From Saprospiraceae bacterium (lineage in GTDB: Bacteria > Bacteroidota > Bacteroidia > Chitinophagales > Saprospiraceae), in assembly GCA_016715105.1 (NCBI GenBank), contig JADKBO010000007.1:29109-93108 (forward strand): a stretch of DNA of 64,000 bases. The letters run 5' to 3'. Below the pieces are notes generated by a model, which worked only from the letters and a program-made list of their open reading frames with translations, did no database searches and was not told the DNA's origin. A program made the position numbers and the translations under genes. The first letter of the stretch is position 1. The number at the start of each line of letters is the position of its first letter. Positions 36,342 through 46,041 of the stretch are shown here, piece after piece.

Positions 36342-37634
36342 ATGAAGCAAAATAGGAATATTACCTCGAGGTTTATATGTCTGATATTAGGAGGAGGAAA
36401 AGGAACGAGACTACATCCACTGACTGCAAAAAGATCAAAACCAGCAGTTCCCATTGCCGGAAAATATCGATTGATCGACATTCCAATATCAAACTGTTTG
36501 AATTCTGGAATAAATAAAATATTTGTCCTGACGCAATTCAACTCAGCTTCTCTCAACAGGCACATCAAAAACACCTATCACTTTGATAATTTCACCAATG
36601 GCTTTGTAGACATTTTGGCCGCAGAGCAATTTGAAGGTAATATTGAGTGGTTTCAAGGAACAGCAGATGCGGTAAGGCAATCTGTGAGAAATATATCGAT
36701 CAGTGACTTTGATTACGTCATGATTTTATCTGGAGATCAATTGTATCAAATGGATTTTGAAATGATGGCCACCTATCACGTTGCTCAGAATGCAGCGGTG
36801 ACCATTGCAACCATTCCGGTAGATGCTAAGCGTGCTACATCATTTGGTATCATGAAAGTCGACCAAAAAGGGTATATCAATTCATTTATAGAAAAACCAG
36901 ATAAATCTATTTTGGCTAACTGGAAATCTCCAGTTACTCCTGAATTGGTTTCTGAAGGCAGAGACTATTTGGCTTCAATGGGTATCTATATTTTTAATAG
37001 AAAAGCACTTCGCGATTTGCTCAACGAAAATCCAAATGCCACTGACTTTGGAAAAGAATTGATTCCTATAGCGTTGAAAGAAGGATCTTCAGTTGCAAGT
37101 TACATGTTTGACGGCTATTGGACAGACATAGGAGATATCGAGTCATTCTTTGAAGCAAACATCGAATTGGCAAATGACATTCCAAATTTCAATTTATTTG
37201 ACAACGTCAATAGGATTTATACCAATGCAAGACAATTACCACCGTCCAAACTACAAGGTACTACTTGCACCAATTCCATTATTTCGGAAGGTTGTATCCT
37301 CCACGCCAAGAGCATAGTCAATTCTGTGATTGGAATTAGGGCAAGGATTGGAGAAAATGCAGTCATCATGAATACCTATGTAATGGGTAATGACTATTAC
37401 GAAACGTTTGAGGATCTCAAGCGACCAGATATTCCAATAGGCATCGGGAAAAATACCTACATCGAAAATGCTATCATTGATAAACAAGCAAGAATTGGCA
37501 GCAACGTCATCATCAAAGGAGACAAAACATTGGAAGATAAAGAGACTGATCAATATGTGATTCGAGACGGCATCATCGTGGTGAAAAAAAGCGTGACCAT
37601 TCCAGATGGATCTAAGATTGGTAAAGTAGAATAA
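36342..37634 (+). CDS. glgC: Glucose-1-phosphate adenylyltransferase (GlgC)
   Basis: The 430-residue protein begins CLILGGGKGTRLHPLTAKRSKPAVPIAGKYRLIDIPISNC, the nucleotidyltransferase loop and regulatory Arg/Lys region of ADP-glucose pyrophosphorylases. SFIEKPDKS and YWTDIGDIESFFEAN are further family blocks, and the C-terminus is a left-handed beta helix (about 300-420). It makes ADP-glucose from glucose-1-phosphate and ATP, the committed step to glycogen. It sits directly behind glgA. Length is standard. Confidence 0.96.
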   Translation: MKQNRNITSRFICLILGGGKGTRLHPLTAKRSKPAVPIAGKYRLIDIPISNCLNSGINKIFVLTQFNSASLNRHIKNTYHFDNFTNGFVDILAAEQFEGNIEWFQGTADAVRQSVRNISISDFDYVMILSGDQLYQMDFEMMATYHVAQNAAVTIATIPVDAKRATSFGIMKVDQKGYINSFIEKPDKSILANWKSPVTPELVSEGRDYLASMGIYIFNRKALRDLLNENPNATDFGKELIPIALKEGSSVASYMFDGYWTDIGDIESFFEANIELANDIPNFNLFDNVNRIYTNARQLPPSKLQGTTCTNSIISEGCILHAKSIVNSVIGIRARIGENAVIMNTYVMGNDYYETFEDLKRPDIPIGIGKNTYIENAIIDKQARIGSNVIIKGDKTLEDKETDQYVIRDGIIVVKKSVTIPDGSKIGKVE

Positions 37635-37750
37635 TCTTCGTTACTTTTTTTGTGTTCTTCGTCATAAGTTTTGTTGAAAATTAGTACGCATTCAGCTATT
37701 CATCAAAAGCCGAATAGGTACAGACAATTATTAATTCAAAATCAAAACAA

Positions 37751-38950
37751 ATGATCACACAAAGAGACGACGATTATCTAATCTGTAAAGAATACAAGGA
37801 GAGAATTGGTCAAAAATCCACAGAATTCCATGATTTCATTACTTTCCAACACCCAAATAAGAATTATTACTTTGCATGGGTAAACAACGATGAAATCATT
37901 TTAAGAAGTGAAGCTTATCCTGATGAAGAAAAAATGATCAAAGGGATACAAGCCATTCTTAAAAACAGAGACATCATTGAAAGATATTCTGTTGAAGAAA
38001 ATCATGGTGTGCATTTTTTGGTCCTTTGGGGCGGAGGAAATCACCAAACTCATACGGGTGGTTTTGAGTCTCACAATGAAATAGGAAGAAGTTGTCCTAA
38101 GAAGTCAAGACAAGAAATTTACGACCTTTTGGCCTTTAAAGGAGCTGACTTTGCAGGTGCCATTGCTCCTGTGGCTCTAGCTGCTGGTGGCGCCATAATG
38201 GCCGCTGCAAAAGCCTCAGCTACAGCAAGCTTAGTAGAAAAAGATAAATCTGGAACAGTTTCATATGTGAAGGATTCTGTCAAAGACAAAGCAGGTGCAA
38301 CTGTAGGTGGAGGATTCAAATGGTGGTATTTGCTTCCATTGTTACTCATACCTTTATTTTTCTGGATGAAAGGTTGTGACAAAAGCACTGACACTTCCTC
38401 AACAATGCAAAATGAAGTTTCCACTTCAGCTACAGGTGACATGGCTGCTGCAACCGGTAGTTCAGCAGATACCACAGCAAATATGGCTGCAAACGGTGGT
38501 CAAGATACAATTGTCACCAATGCAGCCTCTACTGCAGGTGCAGCTCCTGATTGTGGCTTAAATTGGATTCTTTTTGATTTCGATCAATACAGCATCACAT
38601 CAATTGCCAATCAAGAACTTGCTGTGATGGCAAAAATTTTGAAAGAAAATGCAACATACACAGCATCTTTAAGCGCTCACACCGATGCTAGAGGAAGTAA
38701 TGAATACAATGACCAATTATCACTCAATAGAGCAAACGCAGCTAAAGATGTCTTGGTTTCTATGGGCATAGATGCTGCACGGATCAAAACTTCAGCTTCT
38801 AGCGAGGCAGACCCAATCGCAACTAATACAGATGATGATTCTGGAAGAAAATTCAACAGAAGGGTTGAGTTACGTGTTTTCGATGCTAATAATGTAGAAA
38901 TTTGTAAGTCAATACCTCCGGATGTTCCAGGGAGTTTAAAATCGAAATAA
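37751..38950 (+). CDS. YegP-type (DUF1508) protein fused to OmpA C-terminal domain
   Basis: The 399-residue protein has an unusual layout. Residues about 20-80 and probably 85-130 look like DUF1508/YegP units (FHDFITFQHPNKNYYFAWVNNDEIILRSEAY). An Ala-rich linker follows (133-185), one membrane helix (191-206, WWYLLPLLLIPLFFWM), a Thr/Ala/Ser-rich spacer and an OmpA/MotB peptidoglycan-binding domain (about 273-390) with SLSAHTDARGSNEYNDQLSLNRANA. There is no N-terminal signal peptide. The helix would place the YegP part in the cytoplasm and OmpA in the periplasm, like MotB. A perfect terminator follows. Confidence 0.85.
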   Translation: MITQRDDDYLICKEYKERIGQKSTEFHDFITFQHPNKNYYFAWVNNDEIILRSEAYPDEEKMIKGIQAILKNRDIIERYSVEENHGVHFLVLWGGGNHQTHTGGFESHNEIGRSCPKKSRQEIYDLLAFKGADFAGAIAPVALAAGGAIMAAAKASATASLVEKDKSGTVSYVKDSVKDKAGATVGGGFKWWYLLPLLLIPLFFWMKGCDKSTDTSSTMQNEVSTSATGDMAAATGSSADTTANMAANGGQDTIVTNAASTAGAAPDCGLNWILFDFDQYSITSIANQELAVMAKILKENATYTASLSAHTDARGSNEYNDQLSLNRANAAKDVLVSMGIDAARIKTSASSEADPIATNTDDDSGRKFNRRVELRVFDANNVEICKSIPPDVPGSLKSK

Positions 38951-38962
38951 TCATTTATAAAT

Positions 38963-39000
38963 AAAAAATGCGATCAAGTTTTTTGATCGCATTTTTTATT
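38963..39000 (+). terminator. Rho-independent terminator, perfect 15-bp stem
   Basis: AAAAAATGCGATCAA (38963-38977) pairs perfectly with TTGATCGCATTTTTT (38983-38997) around a five-base loop. A-tract and T-tract on both sides make it usable from either strand; the converging aldehyde dehydrogenase gene ends at 39135. Confidence 0.92.
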
Positions 39001-39134
39001 TTAAAACTGTTTTGTTTATCCTTAGGCCTTATAGCTATAGGAATGAAAGAAAATGTTCTTTAAATCATTAATAGGTATCTTTCGTCTTTCATCTCTCATC
39101 TGGAATTTTTTTTAATTAGCTTCCAAACCATTTT

Positions 39135-40532
39135 TTATTTTATATACCATTTGATAAGTTTGAATAATCGATTTTTATAGGGTGGATATAAAAGTCCAGG
39201 ATCCAAACTGCTTGGTGATTTGAGTATTCCTTTTACATGTGAGAAAATATCAAAGCCAAATTTCCCATGATAGGAACCAATACCACTTGCTCCCCTGCCT
39301 CCAAATGGGAGATTGGGGTTGCCGAGATGCGACAAAGTATTGTTGACACAGCCGCCTCCAAAAGCAAAATTATCAATGATGTATGATTCAAAATCTGCTT
39401 CAGTTGTGAAAATGTAACAGGACAATGGGTTGGGGTTTTTACGTAAAAGCGGTAAAATTTCTGAGTCATCTGAGTAGGTTATTATTGGAAGAACAGGTCC
39501 GAATATTTCTTCTCTCATTACTGAATCTTCGAAATTTACATCTATGAGTAATGTAGGTTCTACATATAAGTCTGCTTCATCGACCCGTCCGCCATATGCA
39601 ATTTTACCTTCTTTGAGGTAAGCAGTCACGGCCTTAAACCTGTTTTTGTGGATCAGCCTGCCAAAATCCGGACTCTGTTGAGCATCTTTACCAAACATTT
39701 TTTCTATCTGTTTGATCATTTCAGCGATGAGTTTGTCTTTTTTGCTTTCATGGACCAAAACATAATCTGGAGCTACACAAGTTTGTCCAGCGTTGTAGGT
39801 TTTTCCCCAGATAATTTTTTTGGCAGTTTGTTTTATTTTTGCTGAATGGTGCACGATGGCGGGGCTTTTACCACCCAATTCCAATGAAACTGGTGACAAA
39901 TGTTCGGCGGCAAGTCTCATGATTTCTTTCCCAACTCTAGTCGAACCAGTAAAGAGAATGTGGTCAAAATCAAACCCTTTGATCAATTGTGGGACGACCA
40001 CATCGCCAGGGCCAAGGATGGTTTCAATGTATTCATGCTTAAAAGCTGACTCGGTAATTTTCAAAATAACAGCTTCCGTATGGCTCGACACCTCACTTGG
40101 TTTTAATACGATGGTATTGCCAGCTGCAATCGCACCAACCAAAGGGCCAAATAATAACATAAATGGGTAGTTGAAAGGCGAGATAAGCAAAACTACCCCT
40201 TTGGGCTCATAATAAAGTCTGGACATTGCTGGCTGTAGAACTAATGGTGTACCCACTGGCTCAGATTCCATCCATCCTTCCAAATGTTTGATGGCAAATT
40301 TAATTTCTTCATAAATGATTGCTATTTCACTCGTATAAGCTTCAAATCTTGACTTGCGCAAATCCTTATACAAAGCATTAAATAATGCTTCTTCATGTGT
40401 AACGATGGCAGCCTTAAGGTCTTTGAGTTTTTGGATTCGAAAATCATAACTCTTTGTTGCACCAGTCTCAAAATAGGCGCGTTTTGTCAAACAAATCGAT
40501 TGTACATCAAGTAAGTTTATGGCTGTTTCCAT
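39135..40532 (-). CDS. Aldehyde dehydrogenase, class 3-like
   Basis: The 465-residue protein has the ALDH Rossmann and catalytic domains: SPFNYPFMLLFGPLVGAIAAGNTIVLKPSE (NAD ribose pocket), FTGSTRVGKEIM, the general base in LELGGKSPAIV and the nucleophile Cys in NAGQTCVAPDY. The length, the lack of an N-terminal extension and the hydrophobic C-terminal ending (FKLIKWYIK) resemble the ALDH3 subfamily of fatty or aromatic aldehyde enzymes. It oxidises aldehydes to acids with NAD(P). It is monocistronic; no regulator lies beside it. Physiological substrate unknown. Confidence 0.93.
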   Translation of the reverse strand: METAINLLDVQSICLTKRAYFETGATKSYDFRIQKLKDLKAAIVTHEEALFNALYKDLRKSRFEAYTSEIAIIYEEIKFAIKHLEGWMESEPVGTPLVLQPAMSRLYYEPKGVVLLISPFNYPFMLLFGPLVGAIAAGNTIVLKPSEVSSHTEAVILKITESAFKHEYIETILGPGDVVVPQLIKGFDFDHILFTGSTRVGKEIMRLAAEHLSPVSLELGGKSPAIVHHSAKIKQTAKKIIWGKTYNAGQTCVAPDYVLVHESKKDKLIAEMIKQIEKMFGKDAQQSPDFGRLIHKNRFKAVTAYLKEGKIAYGGRVDEADLYVEPTLLIDVNFEDSVMREEIFGPVLPIITYSDDSEILPLLRKNPNPLSCYIFTTEADFESYIIDNFAFGGGCVNNTLSHLGNPNLPFGGRGASGIGSYHGKFGFDIFSHVKGILKSPSSLDPGLLYPPYKNRLFKLIKWYIK

Positions 40533-40700
40533 TTTTTGAATTTATAATCTTGCGAGGATTCTACTGATAATGATTGCATTTTCGCAGAATTCCCAATAAA
40601 ATTATCATAAAAATGAAAAATATAACCAATTTGTTTTTAAATCATTGAGATAGAAAGGCAAAACGGTTAAATACAAGCCTGAATAAAAAGACAAAAGCCC

Positions 40701-43004
40701 TTATTCTTCTACAATTTGGAGCTTAGCATATTGCAACATGATTCGTTTTTCTGGATTATCATTCAGCGCAGGAAAGACAATACTTGCCACCATTCTCTCA
40801 TCAATAGATTTCACAGTACCTTGACCAAATTTGAGATGAATCACCTTTTGGCCAACTTTTATATCCTCCGACCTATTGGGTACAAAGTCTTTTGGATCAA
40901 TATTTATTTGTGGTTGATTGAGCGTTTTGGTTTTGAAATTGCCCAATAGTTTTGGTTCACCAAAGGAAGAAGATGACTCTCCGAAGTCAGGTTTTTTATT
41001 CAAAATGGTCAAAGGATCATAGTTCTTTTGATCAATTTCTTCAATAAAACGACTAGGGTCATTGAAACGCATATTGCCAAAGTGATATCTACTATTGGCG
41101 TAGGTGAGTGTCAAATGTTCTTCTGCTCGTGTAATGGCAACATAAAATAGCCTTCTTTCTTCGTCAATTTGATCGGCTGTGATCATGGCTTGATAAGATG
41201 GAAAAAGATTTTCTTCCAAACCAACCACAAAAACTGATTTAAATTCCAAGCCCTTGGCAGAGTGCACGCTCATCAAAGTCACTGTATCTTGATCGGCGCC
41301 GTCTTTATCTTGGTCAGTCATCAGCGAAATGGTTTGCAAAAAAGCCGCCAAACTTTTGCTGGTGGCCACTTCTTCACCTGGGGCCAATTCATCGTCTTCT
41401 ACAAACTCTTTGATACCGTCGAGCAATGAGGTGACATTTTCTAGTCGCCCTTGTCCTTCCAGACTGGTATCGCTTTTGAGTTCACCCAGAATACCAGATG
41501 CTTTGGCTATAAATACTGCGGCGTCGTAAGCATTGGCAGTAACTGCTTTTGCCTTACATGCTTTGATGATGCCCGTAAATTCAGCGATATTTTTGGCAGC
41601 CCGAGACGTAAATTCCATTTGACCCAATACTTGCCACATCGAAATTTCATTATCATCAGCAATCTGACTGATTTGCTCAATGGTGCTATTGCCAATGCCT
41701 CTTTTGGGATAATTGATCACTCTTTTTAGTGCCTCATCATCTTTATCATTGACCACCATACGGAGATAGGAAACCAAATCCTTGATTTCTTTGCGACTAT
41801 AAAAGGAAAGACCTCCATAAATGCGATAGGCAATGTTGTATCTACGCAATTGCTCTTCAAAAATCCTGGACTGACTATTGGTGCGATAAAGAATGGCAAA
41901 ATCTTTATTAGCGAGATTGTATCTATTTTTTTGTTCAATAATGGTATCAGATACCCGTTTTCCTTCTTCAGAATCGGTCATGGCTTTGATCAATTTGATC
42001 CGTTTGCCATCTTCCTTTTCAGTAAAGATTTTCTTTTGAATTTGCTTTTTATTATAGGTAATCACCTCATTGGCTGCGTTGACAATGAAATTGGTCGACC
42101 TGTAATTTTGTTCCAATTTATAGGTTCGTACTTGAGGGAAGTCATGTTCAAATTGTAATATATTTTCAATCGTCGCACCCCTGAAAGAGTAAATACTCTG
42201 AGCATCGTCCCCTACAATACAAATGTTCTCTTCACTATTTTGGTACTTCGCCAGGATTTTGACGATTTCATATTGTAAATAGTTGGTATCCTGAAACTCA
42301 TCTACCATTACAAACCTAAATTGACGTTGGTATTTCTCTCTTACATTATCAGGGTTTTGATATAGCAGCTTATACATTTGTAAAAGCAGGTCGTCAAAAT
42401 CCATGGCGCCTGCACGGATGCATTTAGCAGCGTATTTCTCATATATTTGGTAGATCAAAGGCCTTCTATTCATACGGTCAAGGGCCATAAGATCATCGTT
42501 GGCAGCATAAGCTTTTGGGGTGATGAGGTTTGACTTTGCCGCCGAAATTCTAGACCTTACTTGCCCAGCAGGATAGACTTTTTTATCTAAGTTCATCGAT
42601 TTGATGATGTCATCGATCACGCCTTTGGAATCATCACTGTCATAAATGGTAAAGTCATTGGGATAACCAATGCGATGGGCCTCTACTCTCAGAATCCGAG
42701 CAAAAAGTGAGTGGAAAGTGCCTGCCCAAACTTTGTTTGCCTGATTTCCCACCACGCGCTCTATCCTGGCCTTCATTTCTTTGGCGGCCTTATTCGTAAA
42801 TGTCAGTGCAAGAATTTGACCAGGGTTAGCACCGCAATTGATGAGGTGGGCAATGCGATAGGTGAGCACCCGGGTTTTTCCAGATCCAGGTCCAGCAATT
42901 ACCATTACTGGTCCTTCGAGGGCAGTTACGGCATCCTTTTGTACCCCATTCAATTCGTTCAAATATGAAAATCCTACATCTTGTTTCATCCAGGCAGCGC
43001 TCAT
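40701..43004 (-). CDS. UvrD/PcrA-family DNA helicase
   Basis: A 767-residue superfamily 1A helicase. Q-motif/LNGVQKDAV is followed by Walker A GPGSGKTRVLTYRIAHLI and motif Ia TFTNKAAKEMKARI. Later motifs include FVMVDEFQDTNYLQY (II), GDDAQSIYSFRGA (III), LEQNYRST (IV), TLMSVHSAKGLEFKSVFVVGLEE (V) and FYVAITRAEEHL (VI). The C-terminal tail (about 690-767) ends in a Tudor-like segment with VGQKVIHLKFGQGTV, as in PcrA. It unwinds DNA 3' to 5' in repair and replication restart. Divergent from tmk. Whether it is named uvrD or pcrA is convention. Confidence 0.95.
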   Translation of the reverse strand: MSAAWMKQDVGFSYLNELNGVQKDAVTALEGPVMVIAGPGSGKTRVLTYRIAHLINCGANPGQILALTFTNKAAKEMKARIERVVGNQANKVWAGTFHSLFARILRVEAHRIGYPNDFTIYDSDDSKGVIDDIIKSMNLDKKVYPAGQVRSRISAAKSNLITPKAYAANDDLMALDRMNRRPLIYQIYEKYAAKCIRAGAMDFDDLLLQMYKLLYQNPDNVREKYQRQFRFVMVDEFQDTNYLQYEIVKILAKYQNSEENICIVGDDAQSIYSFRGATIENILQFEHDFPQVRTYKLEQNYRSTNFIVNAANEVITYNKKQIQKKIFTEKEDGKRIKLIKAMTDSEEGKRVSDTIIEQKNRYNLANKDFAILYRTNSQSRIFEEQLRRYNIAYRIYGGLSFYSRKEIKDLVSYLRMVVNDKDDEALKRVINYPKRGIGNSTIEQISQIADDNEISMWQVLGQMEFTSRAAKNIAEFTGIIKACKAKAVTANAYDAAVFIAKASGILGELKSDTSLEGQGRLENVTSLLDGIKEFVEDDELAPGEEVATSKSLAAFLQTISLMTDQDKDGADQDTVTLMSVHSAKGLEFKSVFVVGLEENLFPSYQAMITADQIDEERRLFYVAITRAEEHLTLTYANSRYHFGNMRFNDPSRFIEEIDQKNYDPLTILNKKPDFGESSSSFGEPKLLGNFKTKTLNQPQINIDPKDFVPNRSEDIKVGQKVIHLKFGQGTVKSIDERMVASIVFPALNDNPEKRIMLQYAKLQIVEE

Positions 43005-43152
43005 TTTTTCTCAGAGGGTCAAAAATCGCAATTTAAGTGGGGAATCTAGAATTATTCATTCAGTTTTTTTTAATATGTTGAGTTGAATGATGTCGGTGTA
43101 GTGAAATATTCAATAAAAATCGATAAGTTTGGGCCTATTAATAAAATCAACT

Positions 43153-43761
43153 GTGTCTAAAGCAAAATTCATTGTTTTCGAGGGTATTGACGGAAGTGGT
43201 AAAACTACTTTGTCAAAAATGTTACAAGAACACTTTGAAAAAAATATAGGTCCCACCCACTGGACATGTGAACCTACTCACAATAACATTGGCAAAATCA
43301 TCAGATCTGTATTAACTCATGATATGGTCATGGGCGAGCAAGCCATCGCTGCTTTGTATCTAGCCGACAGATTGGATCACATCCACCATGATGATTATGG
43401 TATGAAGCATAAGATTGAGCAAGGCATCCATGTGATTTCAGATCGCTACTACATGTCATCTTACGCATATCACGTACCTCATGTCAGTTTGGAATGGGTC
43501 ATCAATGCAAACTCTATTTGCGCAGATGCTTTAAAACCAGACATCATTTTTTACATCGACATCGACGTAGAAACCAGCATGAATCGCTTGGCCAGTAGTA
43601 GAGAATCTCAAGATCTTTTTGAGACCGAGGAAAGAATTACATTGGTCCACCAAAATTATTGGAACGCCATAAAAAGAATCAGGGCTTCTGAAAATGTGGA
43701 GATTATTGATGGCAGAGCACCGCTCGACGAGGTCTTTCAAACCATTCTTTCTAAATTGTAG
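43153..43761 (+). CDS. tmk: Thymidylate kinase
   Basis: The protein starts KFIVFEGIDGSGKTTLSKML, the P-loop and thymidylate-kinase Asp motif. It continues with the DR(Y/H) signature ADRLDH and SDRYYMSSYAYH, and a lid region (about 140-150). It phosphorylates dTMP to dTDP. No ATG is available. I choose GTG 43153 (202 residues), because a TAAGTTTG box matching the -7 consensus lies at 43124-43131 and would overlap the alternative TTG start at 43129. Divergent from the helicase gene; 392 bases of repeats follow. Confidence 0.88.
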   Translation: MSKAKFIVFEGIDGSGKTTLSKMLQEHFEKNIGPTHWTCEPTHNNIGKIIRSVLTHDMVMGEQAIAALYLADRLDHIHHDDYGMKHKIEQGIHVISDRYYMSSYAYHVPHVSLEWVINANSICADALKPDIIFYIDIDVETSMNRLASSRESQDLFETEERITLVHQNYWNAIKRIRASENVEIIDGRAPLDEVFQTILSKL

Positions 43762-44153
43762 ATGGGAAGTTCATAAAGTAGAAAGTTCATAAAGTAGAAA
43801 GTTAATATAGTAGAAAGTTTTGGTGTTGCAAATTATAGAGAGATGCAAGGCCTTGCGTCTGTACTGATTTCATAAAGTCCAAAGGTTTAACTGTTTATTT
43901 GTTTAATCGTTTATAAGTCATAAACGCATAAACGAATAAACATCTCATGGATTGCAAAATTGCTGAACTGCGACTGAGTTCATAAAGTTTGAAAGTTCAT
44001 AAAGTAGAAAGTTCATAAAGTCCAAAGGTGAACTTAAGCTACTCAAATCTGGTGGAATAAGGCTCGTGATTTGTAAGACAATATCCCAAATGCCGACACT
44101 GAAAACTGATCACTCATCATCATCGTCAACCAACAACCACTAACCATTAATCA
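43762..44153. repeat. Intergenic drifting satellite repeats
   Basis: Nothing gene-like is visible. The stretch is built from imperfect copies of TTCATAAAGTAGAAAG (43771-43820 and 43981-44030), GTTTATTTGTTTAATCG / ACGCATAAACGAATAAAC (43890-43940) and the heptamer ACCATTA near 44139-44160. The last runs to the end of the convergent ferredoxin gene. The same word families recur at 13.4 kb and 53.5 kb. Confidence 0.65.
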
Positions 44154-44480
44154 TTAACCATTTACCGGTGCTAATTCTACCTCCAAACCATCAATGGCGT
44201 CCACCATTTTGATTTGACAACCCAAACGACTGTTTGATTTTACAAAAAAGGCTTGGTCCAACATATCTTCCTCATCTTGAGAAGCTTCAGGAAGGTCATG
44301 ATCACTCAGTACATACACATGGCAAGAAGCGCATAGAGCCATTCCACCACAAGTTCCCTCTACGGGCAATTCATAAGATTTACAAACTTCCATCAAGTTC
44401 ATAGCCATATCTGTAGGTGCATCCAATTCGTGTTGTACACCTTCTCTATCTTTTACTTTTATACTGATAATGTCTTCCAT
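44154..44480 (-). CDS. 2Fe-2S ferredoxin, adrenodoxin type
   Basis: The 108-residue protein has the plant/adrenodoxin ferredoxin fold. VEGTCGGMALCASCHVYV gives C-x5-C-x2-C, and the fourth cysteine lies in SRLGCQI, about 37 residues on. DLPEASQDEEDMLDQAFF is the acidic interaction helix of the adrenodoxin class. Such ferredoxins pass electrons to monooxygenases, reductases or Fe-S assembly; no partner gene is nearby. Start at ATG 44480. Confidence 0.93.
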   Translation of the reverse strand: MEDIISIKVKDREGVQHELDAPTDMAMNLMEVCKSYELPVEGTCGGMALCASCHVYVLSDHDLPEASQDEEDMLDQAFFVKSNSRLGCQIKMVDAIDGLEVELAPVNG

Positions 44481-44749
44481 TCTTTGTTTTTACTCACCGT
44501 ACAATTGCAAGTTCACCCATTTTAGTTCCATATTTTTGAATGATTGCGCCACAAAACTAAAATATTTATCAATATGCAAAAAGTCTAATTGTAATTGAAT
44601 TGCAAGGACCAAACAACATTGTTTTTAAAATTTTAAGAAATGGTCTCATTTGTGTTAATCCTATTATAAATGACCGCATCAAAGACATCATCTGGCTAAC
44701 TTTTAGCAATTTTATTTCGTCATAATTGTAGACATAAAAACTATTTGAC

Positions 44750-45136
44750 ATGAAAAAGATTGCTATACTATTGTTGCTCGTGGTGGGGTTTTCTAGCTGT
44801 ACTGATTATGATGAGGTAATTCTGCCAGTTGTAGGTTTTTACGATGCCCGAGTAGTCGGCTATTCAGGAGGTTTTGAAATGAATGTTGCTGCCAATGGTG
44901 GCAAAAATGTCATCATAGAAGCACCTTTTGACGGAGAAATTTGGGAAATCATCGACGCTAGATTTAATGATGGGGAAGATTTTAGAAAGGAAATAAATAT
45001 ACCAAGGCAATCACTGGGTGATGGTGTTGAAATCTGGGGAGAAGGTTTTTATTACGATGGTAATATCCAGTTGGATTATAAAATGTCTTTCTGGGGAGAC
45101 GTATATAAGTATAAAATACTAGGAAGCCAGTATTGA
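44750..45136 (+). CDS. Hypothetical lipoprotein
   Basis: A 128-residue product with a lipoprotein signal (GFSSC, Cys17). The mature part is short, acidic and beta-rich (VVGYSGGFEMNVAANGGKNVIIEAPFDGEIWEIIDARF) and ends in strand-like segments. No known family is recognised. It is alone between the ferredoxin gene and a strong hairpin terminator. Confidence 0.75.
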   Translation: MKKIAILLLLVVGFSSCTDYDEVILPVVGFYDARVVGYSGGFEMNVAANGGKNVIIEAPFDGEIWEIIDARFNDGEDFRKEINIPRQSLGDGVEIWGEGFYYDGNIQLDYKMSFWGDVYKYKILGSQY

Positions 45137-45149
45137 TATTCAAAATAAA

Positions 45150-45220
45150 GGGCAGCCCTACAAAATATTGACAATGCAATATTTGACTCTCAACAGCGGG
45201 GCTGCCCCTCTTGCTTTTTT
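45150..45220 (+). terminator. Terminator-like nested hairpin
   Basis: GGGCAGCCC (45150-45158) pairs with GGGCTGCCC (45199-45207). Inside it AAATATTG pairs with CAATATTT. CTCTTGCTTTTTTC follows the stem, which fits transcription termination after the lipoprotein gene. Confidence 0.7.
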
Positions 45221-45651
45221 CTTTTTTGAGGAGCTAATTTAATGAAACAAATATTAATTATTGTTTTGAGGAGCAAATCGCGGTTAGATTCCAGTTTTCA
45301 AATCGGTTCCAGCCTCAGTTTCAGCTTTGCCCATAACTTGTATTCAGCAGTCAGTTTTCTGTTTCAGTAATGTTTGGCATTGTCAAAGGCAGAGACTTAA
45401 GTCTCGCCACCAGAGTAATTACGGAAATTCAACAGTTCAACAATTTAGCCTCAAGCTTCGAGCACCAGCTACCAGCCTTTTCTTTCCATTTAAAATCACT
45501 TCTGCAATTAAGCAATTTCGCAGTTTTGCAATTAAGCACGGTGCAGGCAGACTAAAGTCTCGCCACCACATGTGGTCTAAAATTCAGAAGCCTGAAAAGA
45601 TAAATCTCCCCAGGCTTCGTCCAAATTTTACAACATTTTCTCTAAAACCGC
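45221..45651. other. Intergenic stretch without recognisable gene
   Basis: About 430 bases with no convincing coding signal. It holds degenerate words such as TTTTCAGTTTCAGCTTTG, AAGTCTCGCCACCA (twice, near 45398 and 45553) and CAATTTCGCAGTTTTGCAATTA-like repeats, similar in character to the other satellite-like spacers. Confidence 0.55.
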
Positions 45652-46041
45652 TTACTTCACTACGTGCATATGCACAGTAAGTGCGGTATTTTCAATAGGA
45701 ACGACAGGAAAGGGGGTTATAGAGTCAATTACAAACTCATAACCCTGGTATGTAAACTTTTCTTGAATATTTTTTTGATAAGTAAAACTGGTATCTTGTA
45801 CAGTAGATCCATCAAATTGCACATCGATGACCACCTCGCCAGCCCAAACACACATCACTTGAGTCGGACAACGACTATCTTTTAAGTCTTCCATCGTGAA
45901 ACTCAACTCATCGTTTAAACAATAGTTTATACCTTTTTCAAACCTGGTCAATTTCATAGCGTCATTTTCGCAATCATCTGTACCACTACAAGCAATAAAT
46001 AAAGTCAGTATTGATAAACTTAAGAATACCATTTTCATCAT
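45652..46041 (-). CDS. Hypothetical lipoprotein with SRCP...CVWAG motif
   Basis: The 129-residue product has a lipoprotein signal (LFIACSG, Cys18). Its middle contains LKDSRCPTQVMCVWAGEVVIDVQF, a recurrent motif in small Bacteroidota secreted proteins (SRCPxxxxCxWxG). Two further cysteines (in DDCEND and INYCLND) may form disulfides with these. The second half is beta-rich and ends VHMHVVK. No function is established; an extracellular inhibitor-like or binding role is only a guess. Confidence 0.75.
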   Translation of the reverse strand: MMKMVFLSLSILTLFIACSGTDDCENDAMKLTRFEKGINYCLNDELSFTMEDLKDSRCPTQVMCVWAGEVVIDVQFDGSTVQDTSFTYQKNIQEKFTYQGYEFVIDSITPFPVVPIENTALTVHMHVVK

